Shown here: piece after piece, positions 44,781 through 51,997 of the stretch | Layout: every line of letters begins with the position of its first letter | How positions within the stretch are numbered: the stretch's first letter is position 1 | DNA from: DATDAH01 sp963792205 | GTDB lineage: Bacteria > Actinomycetota > Acidimicrobiia > Acidimicrobiales > DATDAH01 | Direction of reading: 5' to 3' | Assembly (NCBI GenBank): GCA_963792205.1 | Contig: CAWBVI010000004.1 | Location: 248,001-312,000 of the forward strand | DNA: 64,000 bases | Notes under the pieces: generated by a model | What the model was told of the DNA's origin: nothing | Database searches by the model: none | The model's input: only the letters and a program-made list of their open reading frames with translations | Translations under genes and position numbers: made by a program

Positions 44781-45275
44781 ATGGACCTCGACCTCGACCG
44801 CCTCGCCGACCGCCGCCAGGAGCTTCGGGACCAGTACCTGCAGGGCCGGGACGAGCGGCCCGCCAGCAGCGCCCGCGGGGTGCACCACGTGGCCCTGCTC
44901 TCCCACGACGTGGAGACGACCATCCGCTTCTACCAGGACCTGCTCGAGTTCCCCCTGACCGAGCTGTTCGAGAACCGGGACTACGAGGGCTCGACCCACT
45001 TCTTCTTCGACATCGGCAACGGGAACACCATCGCCTTCTTCGACTTCCCCGGCCTCGACCTCGGCGACTACGCCGAGGTCCTGGGCGGCCTCCACCACCT
45101 GGCCATCTCGATGCCCCCCGACCGCTGGGCCCACGTGAAGGCCAAGCTGGACGACGCCGGGGTCGAGTACCTGCACGTCGACGGCAGCTCCATCTACTTC
45201 CGGGACCCCGACGGGGCCCGGCTCGAGCTCATCAGCGACCCCCTGGGCGAGATGTACGGCTCGCCCGTCATGTGA
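44781..45275 (+). CDS. VOC-family (glyoxalase/dioxygenase-fold) protein
   Basis: A 164-aa vicinal-oxygen-chelate protein. Two beta-alpha-beta-beta-beta modules are visible. The first has HHVALLSHDVETTIRFYQDL, the second HHLAISMPPDRWAHVKAKL, and it closes with YFRDPDGARLELISDP. A His from each HHxA strand and a Glu in RLELISDP are the likely metal ligands. The resemblance is to extradiol-dioxygenase/glyoxalase proteins of actinobacteria. It is divergent from imuA (76 bp). A pirin gene follows after 13 nt, so the two probably share a transcript and may relate to aromatic or oxidative metabolism (inference). Confidence 0.82.
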   Translation: MDLDLDRLADRRQELRDQYLQGRDERPASSARGVHHVALLSHDVETTIRFYQDLLEFPLTELFENRDYEGSTHFFFDIGNGNTIAFFDFPGLDLGDYAEVLGGLHHLAISMPPDRWAHVKAKLDDAGVEYLHVDGSSIYFRDPDGARLELISDPLGEMYGSPVM

Positions 45276-45288
45276 ACGAGGTGACCCC

Positions 45289-45984
45289 GTGATCGACGTC
45301 CGCCGCGCCGGCGAGCGGTTCCACACCGCCATCGACTGGCTGAACTCCTGGCACAGCTTCAGCTTCAGCAGCCACTACGACCCGGCCAACGTGGGCCACG
45401 GCCTGCTGCTGGTCAGCAACGACGACCGGGTCGCCCCCGGCCAGGGCTTCGGCGCCCACGCCCACCGGGACATGGAGATCGTGACCTGGGTGCTCGAGGG
45501 CGCGCTGGCCCACCAGGACTCGGCCGGGCACTCCGGGATCATCACCCCCGGGATCGCCCAGCGCATGTCGGCCGGCACCGGCATCCAGCACTCTGAGATG
45601 AACGCCAAGAGCGACGAGCCCGTCCACTTCGTCCAGATGTGGGTCACGCCCGACACCGAGGGCATCGACCCCGGCTACGAGCAGGTCGACATCGGCGACC
45701 GCCTCGATTCAGGCGAGCTGGTCGCGGTCGCCTCCGGCCAGGGCCACGAGGGTGCCGTCCACCTCCACCAGCGCGACGCCGTGCTCTGGGCCGCCCGGCT
45801 GGACGAGGGTGAGTCCGTCACCATCCCGTCGGCGCTGCACGTCCACGTCTTCGTCGCCCGGGGCTCGGCCCACCTGGTCACCGACCTGTCCGAAGGCGAT
45901 GCCGTGCGCCTCACCGACGAGCCGGAGCACGAGCTCACCGCCACCGCCGACGACACCGAGATCCTCGTCTGGGCCACCGCCTGA
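45289..45984 (+). CDS. Pirin family protein
   Basis: A 231-aa bicupin pirin. The N-terminal iron-binding cupin has GFGAHAHRDMEIVTWVLEG and GTGIQHSEMN, supplying the three His and one Glu ligands. The second cupin begins near residue 125 and is degenerate. Related bacterial pirins (YhhW-like) show quercetin-dioxygenase activity or act as redox-sensitive cofactors. The GTG start at 45289 follows the VOC gene closely. It converges with the oxidoreductase at 45997 (12-nt gap). Confidence 0.9.
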   Translation: MIDVRRAGERFHTAIDWLNSWHSFSFSSHYDPANVGHGLLLVSNDDRVAPGQGFGAHAHRDMEIVTWVLEGALAHQDSAGHSGIITPGIAQRMSAGTGIQHSEMNAKSDEPVHFVQMWVTPDTEGIDPGYEQVDIGDRLDSGELVAVASGQGHEGAVHLHQRDAVLWAARLDEGESVTIPSALHVHVFVARGSAHLVTDLSEGDAVRLTDEPEHELTATADDTEILVWATA

Positions 45985-45996
45985 CCGCGCCAGCGG

Positions 45997-46755
45997 TCAG
46001 TCGCGCTGGGCGAGGAGCTTCTCGACGGGGGTGAGGTCGTAGGGGGCGCCGGTCATGACGATGAGGTGGGTGGCGCCGGCATCCAGGTAGGCGCCGGCGT
46101 CATCGGCCTCGTTGCCCTGGATGGCAACCGTCCGCTCGATCTCGGCGGGGTCCCGGCCGACCTTGTCGCACCACCGGTCGAGCACCTCGTTCTTGTGGGC
46201 GTAGTTCGACGGCGGGCCGAAGGTGTTCCACGCATCGGCGTACTGCGCCACGAGGCGGAGGGTCACCTTCTCCCCCCCACCCCCGACCAGGATCGGCAGG
46301 TCGCCGGCGGGGCCGGGGTTGCGCTCGGCCAGTCGGGCCTTGATCCGCTCGAGCGACTCCTCGAGCGCCCTCAGGCGGCTGCCCGGGGTCCCGAAGTCGT
46401 AGCCGTACTCCTTGTAGTCCTTCTCGAACCAACCCGCGCCGATGCCGAGGTAGGCGCGGCCGCCGGAGAGCTGGTCGACGGTGCGGGCCATGTCAGCCAC
46501 CAGGTCGGGGTTCCGGTACGCGTTGCCGGTCACCAGCATCCCGAAGCGGGCCTGCGTCGTCGTCACGGCCATGGCGGCGAGCAGCGTCCAGCCCTCGAAG
46601 TGCGATCCGGTGTCGTCGCCGTACAGCGGATAGAAGTGGTCCCAGGTCCAGATGCTGTCGACGCCGAGCCCGTCGGCCGCCTCCCAGGCGGCGCGGAGCT
46701 CGTCGATGCTCGTGTGCTGCGGATGGAGCTGGACGCCGACGCGGAAGGGGGCCAT
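45997..46755 (-). CDS. LLM-class F420-dependent oxidoreductase
   Basis: A 252-aa luciferase-like TIM-barrel protein of the F420 subfamily: a RVGVQLHPQHTSIDELRAAW start, VDSIWTWDHFYPLYGD, TQARFGMLVTGNAYRNPDLV, and YLGIGAGWFEKDYKEYGYDF, the classical cofactor-contact loop. The later DLPILVGGGGEKVTLRLVAQ is typical too. It is shorter than the first LLM gene in the window (323 aa). It probably uses F420H2; substrate unknown. The ATG is clear. Confidence 0.87.
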   Translation of the reverse strand: MAPFRVGVQLHPQHTSIDELRAAWEAADGLGVDSIWTWDHFYPLYGDDTGSHFEGWTLLAAMAVTTTQARFGMLVTGNAYRNPDLVADMARTVDQLSGGRAYLGIGAGWFEKDYKEYGYDFGTPGSRLRALEESLERIKARLAERNPGPAGDLPILVGGGGEKVTLRLVAQYADAWNTFGPPSNYAHKNEVLDRWCDKVGRDPAEIERTVAIQGNEADDAGAYLDAGATHLIVMTGAPYDLTPVEKLLAQRD

Positions 46756-46798
46756 CGACGCGACCTACCCAGCCGCCGGTCTGGTCATCCGGACGGGG

Positions 46799-47131
46799 CT
46801 ACTCGGCGGCGGGCTCCGCGGCGCCGGGGACGACGACCTCGACGCCCTCGCGGTAGTAGGTGAACAACCCCTCGAGGTCCTCGACGAGGCCCTCGGCGGG
46901 CACGCCGCTGCCGAGGTCGACCGTGATCACGTTGGAGTAGACGTGGACCCCTTCGACCCCCGGGTGGGCCAGGAGGCGCCGAGCGGCCTCTTCGGGAGGG
47001 GAATCGCCCTCGATCTCGTCGCCGGACCGGAACCGGAACGGCTCCATGCCCGTGATGGAGCGGTTGAGCTCGAAGCGGACGACGTCAGGACGTGACGTCG
47101 ACTTCTGCACGACGGTGACCGGCTGTCCCAT
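46799..47131 (-). CDS. NifU N-terminal-domain-like (Nfu-N) protein
   Basis: A 110-aa protein resembling the Nfu N-terminal domain: RPDVVRFELNRSITGMEPFR (about residues 13-32), then EAARRLLAHPGVEGVHVYSN and VITVDLGSG, which alternate strands and helices of the expected fold. The C-terminal CxxC-containing Nfu domain is missing, so it probably does not bind an Fe-S cluster. It could be a truncated scaffold or an accessory protein. Its start overlaps the 3' end of the next upstream gene by 47 nt. Confidence 0.7.
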   Translation of the reverse strand: MGQPVTVVQKSTSRPDVVRFELNRSITGMEPFRFRSGDEIEGDSPPEEAARRLLAHPGVEGVHVYSNVITVDLGSGVPAEGLVEDLEGLFTYYREGVEVVVPGAAEPAAE

Positions 47132-47513
47132 GACGGTCGGGCATCGTACTCATGCGGGTGGTCATGGCCGCCAGCCCGATCGACACCACCGCGAGGACCA
47201 GGTGGACCACGACGAACGCCGCCTCGTGGTCGGCGGTGGCGATCTGGATGCCCCGCACGATCCACACCGCGACCGTCCAGGCCGCCGCGAGCCGGACGAC
47301 GCCCACCTCGGTCGGCCGCAGGGCCCGGCCCCGGCTGCGCCACGCCACGGTGAGGAGGGCGACGCCGAGCAGGGTGAAGGCGACGGCGAGTGCCACCTTG
47401 CCGGCCCGAGCCGCACCGCTCAGGTCGTCCTCGCCGAGCGCGGTGCCGATGCGGGTCGTCCAGACGAAGAGCGTCCAGAGCCCGAAGGCCGCGATCCAGC
47501 GCTGCGCTCGCAT
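47085..47513 (-). CDS. Small four-helix membrane protein
   Basis: A 142-aa integral membrane protein with four hydrophobic segments: IAAFGLWTLFVW, ARAGKVALAVAFTLLGVALL, VVRLAAAWTVAVWIVRGI and VVHLVLAVVSIGLAA. The tail is short and charged. No family is recognised with certainty; a DUF-type small integral protein is likely. It overlaps the NifU-N gene start by 47 nt. ATG 47513 is preceded by a 66-bp gap holding an inverted repeat. Confidence 0.6.
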   Translation of the reverse strand: MRAQRWIAAFGLWTLFVWTTRIGTALGEDDLSGAARAGKVALAVAFTLLGVALLTVAWRSRGRALRPTEVGVVRLAAAWTVAVWIVRGIQIATADHEAAFVVVHLVLAVVSIGLAAMTTRMSTMPDRHGTAGHRRAEVDVTS

Positions 47514-47539
47514 GGTCCCGACGGTAGTGGCGCGACTAG

Positions 47540-47557
47540 CTTGACCAACTAGTCAAG
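47540..47557. promoter_or_regulatory. Inverted repeat, putative operator before acyl-CoA dehydrogenase
   Basis: CTTGAC (47540-47545) and GTCAAG (47552-47557) form a perfect inverted repeat with a 6-bp spacer. It lies 22 bp before the ATG at 47580 and 26 bp from the divergent gene start at 47513. The form suits TetR-type fatty-acid regulators; no regulator gene is adjacent. Confidence 0.5.
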
Positions 47558-47579
47558 TTTTCGCGAGGAGCGCTCGACC

Positions 47580-48843
47580 ATGGCCCAACCGACCCTCGAC
47601 GACTTCACCGAGGAGGTCACCGCCTTCCTCGACGCCAACGCCGAACGCAAGCCCGAATCGCTGGGCGACAAGACGTTCGTCTGGGGCGAGGGCGACGACG
47701 GCGTCGCCATCCTCGACGAGCAGTCCCGGGAGGAGGAGCTGGCCGAGCTGGCCGAGGCCAAGGTCTGGAAGGCCAAGCGCTACGACGCCGGCTTCGGCTG
47801 GATCACCGGTCCCGAGCAGTACGGCGGCCGCGAGCTCCCGGGCCCCTACGACCGGGCCTACGCCTCACTCGAGAGCCAGTACCAGATCCCCAGCCAGAGC
47901 GCGTTCGGCATCGGCCTCGGCATGGTCGCCCCGACGATCCTGGCCCACGCCACCGACGAGGTGAAGGCGGCCTACCTGCCGAAGATGTACCGGGGCGACA
48001 TCGTCGGGCGCCCAGCTGTTCAGCGAGCCCGGCGCCGGCTCCGACCTGGCCGGCCTGCAGACCAAGGCCGTGCGCGACGGCGACGAGTGGATCGTCAACG
48101 GCCAGAAGGTGTGGACCTCCGGGGCCCACTTCAGCGACATCGGCGAGGTCATCTGCCGCACCGACCCCGACCAGCCCAAGCACAAGGGCTTGACCGGGTT
48201 CGTGATCGACATGAAGGCGCCGGGGGTGGAGATCCGCGCCCTGAAGCAGATGACCGGCGGGTCGTCGTTCAACGAGGTCTTCTTCACCGATCTGCGGGTC
48301 CCCGACGACCACCGCCTGGGCGACGTCGGCCAGGGCTGGGCCGTCGCCCTGACCACCCTGATGAACGAGCGGGCATCCATCGGCGCCGGTGGGGGCACGG
48401 GCCTCGGCCTCGGCAACTCGGTCCGCCTCATCGAGATGGTCCGGCACTTCGGCCTCGACCAGGACCCGCTGACGCGGGGCGAGCTGGCCAAGCTGTACGA
48501 GAACATGCAGGTGGCCAAGTGGAACAACCAGCGGGCCATGGACAAGGTCAAGGCGGGCCAGGCCCCCGGCCCCGAGATGTCCATCGCCAAGATGGCCCTC
48601 ACCCGCAACATGATGCTGACCGGCGACTTCATCTCCCGCGTCCTCGGGCCGCGGATGGTCGCCGACTCCGGTGAGTGGGGCACCTACGCCTGGAGCCAGT
48701 TCGTCCTGGGCACGCCGGGCATGCGCATCGCCGGCGGCACGGACGAGGTCCTGCGCAACATCGTGAGCGAGCGAGTCCTCGGCCTGCCCAAAGAGCCCGG
48801 GATCGACACCACCAGCCCCTTCAAGGAGCTGCTCCAGAACTAG
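47580..48843 (+). CDS. Acyl-CoA dehydrogenase (FadE-type), one frameshift near 48007
   Basis: A FadE-type dehydrogenase of about 420 aa. The first 142 codons (helical domain, to YLPKMYRGDIVG) are in one frame. The second part (AQLFSEPGAGSDLAGLQTKA, then EWIVNGQKVWTSGA, and RIAGGTDEVLRNIVSERVLG, with a terminal Glu-containing loop) is in another. The GGG at 48006-48008 has one base too many: with GG the text reads GDIVGAQLFSEPG without break. The FAD- and acyl-CoA-contact motifs and the C-terminal GTDEVLRN are all intact, so the frameshift probably comes from assembly. Actinobacterial relatives act in steroid or lipid degradation. Confidence 0.85.
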
Positions 48844-49541
48844 AAGAGCTCGCCCTGCATCGACGGAGGGCGGAGCCGGGGGATGCCGGTCCAGCTCAGG
48901 TGGTCCATGAAGACCCACGACCGGCGGTGGATGGACGAGGGCCCGAGCCACTGGAGCGCCGCCTTGTGGCGGGGGCACGGGTAGCCCTTGTTGAACTCGA
49001 AGTCGTAGCCGGGGAAGCTCGGCGCTTCCTCCCGCATGATCCGGTCCCGCGTGACCTTGGCCAGGATCGAGGCGGCCGCGATCGAGAGGCAGCGGGCGTC
49101 GCCCTTGATCAGCTTCCGGGTGCGGCGCCCCCCGCCCACGAAGTCCCAGTTGCCGTCGATGAGCACCTGGTCGGGCTCGACGCCGAGGCCCTCGATGGCT
49201 CGCGCCGCGGCCAGCCGCTGCGCGGCCGACATGCCGAGGGTGTCGCACTCGACCTGGCTCGCATGGCCCACGGCCCACGTGACGCACCAGTCGGCGATGC
49301 GGTCGAAGAGGATCTCCCGTTCGCCCTCGGTCAGCATCTTGGAGTCGCGGACCTTGTAGACCCGCCGATCCTGGGGCAGCACGGCGGCCCCGACGCTGAT
49401 CGGCCCGGCCCAGGAGCCCCGGCCGACCTCGTCCACCCCGACGACGACCTGGTGCCCCGCCGACCACAGGTCCCGCTCGATCTCGAGCGACGGCGACCGC
49501 CGCTTGAGGGTCGGGCGCAGTTGCGGAGCGGTGACCGTCAT
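48840..49541 (-). CDS. rnhB: Ribonuclease HII
   Basis: A 233-aa RNase HII that removes ribonucleotides and RNA primers from RNA-DNA hybrids. Catalytic acidic residues lie in VVGVDEVGRGSWAGPISVGA (Asp-Glu pair near residues 36-37), in the central loop VLIDGNW and in SIAAASILAKVTRDRIM. The C-terminal KGYPCPRHKAALQWLG follows the usual Tyr/His pattern. ATG 49541 begins the normal family N-terminus. The stop overlaps the acyl-CoA dehydrogenase stop by 4 nt on the opposite strand (convergent). Confidence 0.94.
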   Translation of the reverse strand: MTVTAPQLRPTLKRRSPSLEIERDLWSAGHQVVVGVDEVGRGSWAGPISVGAAVLPQDRRVYKVRDSKMLTEGEREILFDRIADWCVTWAVGHASQVECDTLGMSAAQRLAAARAIEGLGVEPDQVLIDGNWDFVGGGRRTRKLIKGDARCLSIAAASILAKVTRDRIMREEAPSFPGYDFEFNKGYPCPRHKAALQWLGPSSIHRRSWVFMDHLSWTGIPRLRPPSMQGELF

Positions 49542-49594
49542 CGCACCGGCGACCCTACCCCTGGCGCCCGTCGGGCCAGGAGTACGGTCGGCCC

Positions 49595-49924
49595 GTGGCC
49601 GACGCGACCGAGTGCTCGCCGGGATCGCTCGGGTCGATCGGCGCGGCCGGGTCGATCCTGTCGATCGGCTCCGCCGGATCGATCCTCTCCATCGGCTCGT
49701 CCGGGTCCGTGCTGTCGATCGGGTCGGCCGGCTCGATCCTGTCGATCGGCTCGTTCGCCTCGGTGGCCAGCATCTTCTCCGCGGGCTCGGTGGCGAGCTT
49801 CGGCTCCGCCCTGTCCATCGGCGGCATCTTCGCGTGGCGTCACCACCCGGGCCGGGTGGTCCAGACCGCGGCCTCCCTGATGGCCGTCGCCGCCCTCGGC
49901 ACCGCGCTGGTCCGCAGCTGCTGA
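49595..49924 (+). CDS. Nonapeptide-repeat protein of unknown function
   Basis: A 109-aa protein whose residues 10-72 are seven tandem 9-residue repeats of consensus GSILSIGSA (for example GSILSIGSA, GSILSIGSS, GSVLSIGSA). The C-terminal 35 residues contain AWRHHPGRVVQ and a hydrophobic helix (TAASLMAVAALGTALV), which would anchor it. The repeats are Ser/Gly/Ile rich, with a short-turn solenoid or beta-roll character. No enzyme motif is present. The GTG start at 49595 is the first in frame. The opposite strand is also open across the repeats, a side effect of the period-3-compatible repetition. Confidence 0.6.
   Translation: MADATECSPGSLGSIGAAGSILSIGSAGSILSIGSSGSVLSIGSAGSILSIGSFASVASIFSAGSVASFGSALSIGGIFAWRHHPGRVVQTAASLMAVAALGTALVRSC
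49622..49810 (+). repeat. Tandem 27-bp repeat inside the nonapeptide-repeat gene
   Basis: Seven 27-bp units encode GSILSIGSA-type nonapeptides. The units at about 49649-49756 are the most alike (repeated GGxTCGATCCTGTCGATCGG text), and they become more diverged toward both ends. That points to internal duplication with drift. Copy number is likely to vary between strains. Confidence 0.75.
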
Positions 49925-49930
49925 CCCTGC

Positions 49931-50926
49931 CTACGACGCGAGGGTGACGCCAGGGGGGCCGTCGGTGACGTGGCCGATGGGGACGAAGCCGGCTGCACCG
50001 AGCTCCTCCACGACCCCGGGGTCGACCGCGGCGAGGAGGCCGCCGGAGGTCTGGGGGTCGTAGGCCAGCGCCTGCACCACCTCGTCGCCATCGCCGTCGA
50101 CCATCACGTAGTCCCGGTTGCGAGGGTCGCCACCGGTGCGCACCCCGGCCTCCGCCGCGGCCCGCGCGCCCGGGTAGAGCGGCAGCCTCGAGCCCTCGAA
50201 CACCAGGTGCACGCCGGAGCGGTCGGCGACCTCCCAGCCGTGGCCGGCCAGCCCGAAGCCGGTGACGTCGGTGGCGGCGTGGACCGCCCCGACCGCGGCG
50301 ACCAGCGCCTCCGACGCCGCCCGGTTCAGCAGGCGCATGCCGGCGATGGCGGCCGCCTTGTCCTCGTCGGAGCCGCCGGCCAGCACCAGCCCGGTTCCCA
50401 GGGGCTTGGACAGCACGAGGACGTCTCCCGGCCGGGCGCCGGCCTTGGTCAGGATCCGGTCGGGGTGGACCACCCCCTGGACGGCCAAGCCGAAGATCGG
50501 CTCCTCGGAGCGAATGGTGTGACCGCCGGCCACGGTGCCTCCGGCGGCGACGACCGTCTCGGCCGCCGCGCCGAGGATGGCGGCCACGGCGTCGCGGGGC
50601 AGGGCCTCCGGGAAGGCGGAGAGGTTCAAGGCGATGGTGACCCGGGCGCCCATGGCGAAGACGTCGGAGCAGGCGTTGGCCGCGGCCACCGCCCCGAAGT
50701 CGGCGGGGTCGTCGACGAGGGGCGGGAAGAAGTCCGCGGTCGACACCATGGCCACGTCGTCGGCCACGCGGTAGACCGCGGCGTCGTCCGAGGGAGCGAG
50801 GCCGACGAGCAGCTCGGCGTCCGTGGTGCCCGGCAGCTCCCGCACGAGGCCGCTCAGCGCCGTCGCCCCCCACTTGGCGGCGCACCCCCCGCACTCCGTC
50901 CACTCGGTCAGCCGCACCGCCGTCAT
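49931..50926 (-). CDS. selD: Selenide, water dikinase (selenophosphate synthetase)
   Basis: A 331-aa SelD of the PurM/AIRS-type ATP-grasp-like fold. The catalytic Cys and Lys are in LTEWTECGGCAAKWG, with Cys at the position of the usual Cys/Sec and Lys three residues later. Next come PSDDAAVYRVADDVAMVSTAD, the metal/ATP aspartates, DVFAMGARVTIALN and AYDPQTSGGLL. The protein makes selenophosphate from selenide and ATP. No selA, selB, tRNA-Sec or obvious selenoprotein lies in the window, so its use (selenocysteine or selenouridine) cannot be decided. ATG 50926. Confidence 0.93.
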   Translation of the reverse strand: MTAVRLTEWTECGGCAAKWGATALSGLVRELPGTTDAELLVGLAPSDDAAVYRVADDVAMVSTADFFPPLVDDPADFGAVAAANACSDVFAMGARVTIALNLSAFPEALPRDAVAAILGAAAETVVAAGGTVAGGHTIRSEEPIFGLAVQGVVHPDRILTKAGARPGDVLVLSKPLGTGLVLAGGSDEDKAAAIAGMRLLNRAASEALVAAVGAVHAATDVTGFGLAGHGWEVADRSGVHLVFEGSRLPLYPGARAAAEAGVRTGGDPRNRDYVMVDGDGDEVVQALAYDPQTSGGLLAAVDPGVVEELGAAGFVPIGHVTDGPPGVTLAS

Positions 50927-50990
50927 GGCGAGGAGGCTAAGCCGTCACGTCACCGTGACAGTCGTGTGAACCCTGGCGCACAATCGCCGA

Positions 50991-51012
50991 ATCCCCTTGA
51001 TCGCGAGGGGAT
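50991..51012 (+). other. Short hairpin upstream of a small gene
   Basis: ATCCCCT (50991-50997) and AGGGGAT (51006-51012) pair around an 8-nt loop, 26 bp before the ATG at 51039. A further palindrome, GTCAC-C-GTGAC (50949-50959), lies between it and the selD start. The gap between divergent starts is 112 bp. It may be a promoter operator or a 5' untranslated hairpin. Confidence 0.4.
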
Positions 51013-51038
51013 CCCTGTCGAAGATCACGGTCGTGACG

Positions 51039-51251
51039 ATGGTCGAGCCAACCGAACGGGTGCTCCACGAGGGCACCCACGTCGAAGTCCGCAACCGCTT
51101 CGACGCGCGATGGACCCGGGGGTTCGTCGTGGCCGAGGTGGTGGGCGACGGCTATCGCATCCGGCGGTCGTCCGACGCGCAGGTGCTGCCCACCGTCTTC
51201 ACGGGCGACGAGGTGCGCCGGGAGCCCCGCCGCGGCCAGTGGTGGTACTGA
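51039..51251 (+). CDS. Small conserved-type hypothetical protein
   Basis: A 70-aa soluble protein. After ERVLHEGTHVEVRNRFD come basic and hydrophobic strands (TRGFVVAEVVGDGYRIRRSS) and a C-terminal REPRRGQWWY. The GTHVEVRxRFDxxWxRGF pattern occurs in small actinobacterial proteins near the SH3-like or Tudor-like fold, function unknown. ATG 51039 is preferred to GTG 50997, which would run through the hairpin. It is divergent from selD and convergent with the GYD gene (13-nt gap). Confidence 0.55.
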   Translation: MVEPTERVLHEGTHVEVRNRFDARWTRGFVVAEVVGDGYRIRRSSDAQVLPTVFTGDEVRREPRRGQWWY

Positions 51252-51264
51252 TCCGATCCACTCG

Positions 51265-51567
51265 CTACAGCGGGTCGGCGTCCTCGGCGAGGGAGCGGAT
51301 GTAGTCGTCGACGTCGATGGCCTTGATGGTCGTCGTCTTCATCGTCCCCCGAGCCGCCAGCTTCGTCGCCAGCTTGGCCACGGTCACGTCGTCGGGGGCC
51401 TCGATGATGTTGATGAAGTCGTACTGGCCCAGCAACGCGTACTGGTGGAGGATCCGGACGCCCAGCGCCGCGACCTCGTCGTTGACCTCACGCAGCCGTT
51501 CGGGCTGGGTGTTCAACTTGTGGAACCCGTCGGGCCCGATCGTCGAGAGCATCACGAAAACCGGCAT
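51265..51567 (-). CDS. GYD domain protein
   Basis: A 100-aa alpha/beta-ferredoxin-like protein of the GYD family. It begins PVFVMLSTIGPDGFHKL, then RILHQYALLGQYDFINIIEA with the characteristic G-(Y/Q)-YD motif (GQYD here), and ends TTTIKAIDVDDYIRSL. The GYD family has no established enzymatic role. The position of GQYD instead of GxYD is within normal variation. It is followed downstream by the small gene's convergent stop, and the gene upstream on the same strand is the RpiB-like isomerase (13-nt gap). Confidence 0.82.
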   Translation of the reverse strand: MPVFVMLSTIGPDGFHKLNTQPERLREVNDEVAALGVRILHQYALLGQYDFINIIEAPDDVTVAKLATKLAARGTMKTTTIKAIDVDDYIRSLAEDADPL

Positions 51568-51580
51568 GCCCTGACGCTAT

Positions 51581-51994
51581 CTAGTCGAGCTTGGCGATCT
51601 CCCCGGTCTCGTCGGGGTCGAGGTCGGTGGTGAGGAACACCTCGAGCAGCTCCGCGGCCACCGTCGGGGTCGTCAGGCGGAGGCCGAAGGCCAGGACGTT
51701 GGCGTCGTTCCAGCGCCGAGCCCCGCGAGCGGTCTCGGCGTCACCGCAGAGCGCGGCCCGGACCCCCGCGACCTTGTTGGCGGCCATCGAGACCCCGGTG
51801 CCGGTCCAGCAGCTGACCACGCCCCGGTCGGCCCGGCCCTCGGCCACGGCCTCCCCGACCCGGCGGCCGACATCAGGCCACGGATCGCCCTCCCCAACGA
51901 CGTCGACCTCGTGACCGTGCTCGAGCAGCCAGGCCTTGACCGCGTCGGTCACCTCGGTGCGCTCGTCGGTCCCGAACGCGATGCGCAGGCCCAT
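51581..51994 (-). CDS. RpiB/LacA/LacB-family sugar-phosphate isomerase, divergent
   Basis: A 137-aa member of the RpiB/LacAB family. The fold and active-site stretch CWTGTGVSMAANKVAGVRAA correspond to the usual CGTGxGMSIAANK segment with the catalytic Cys. The usual second motif, ARxHN(D/N)ANVL, appears as ARRWNDANVLAFG, so a residue expected to be His is Trp. That may alter substrate or catalysis. It is shorter than the classical protein (about 150 aa). Substrate is ribose-5-phosphate-like or another sugar phosphate. It sits between the GYD gene and the sulfatase gene. Confidence 0.78.
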   Translation of the reverse strand: MGLRIAFGTDERTEVTDAVKAWLLEHGHEVDVVGEGDPWPDVGRRVGEAVAEGRADRGVVSCWTGTGVSMAANKVAGVRAALCGDAETARGARRWNDANVLAFGLRLTTPTVAAELLEVFLTTDLDPDETGEIAKLD

Positions 51995-51997
51995 CGC

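Noticed and set aside
49538..49846. Antisense open frame with acidic EPIDRIEPAD-type repeats
   Set aside because: It mirrors the 27-bp repeats of the plus-strand gene. It lacks a separate start context and is best explained by repeat symmetry.
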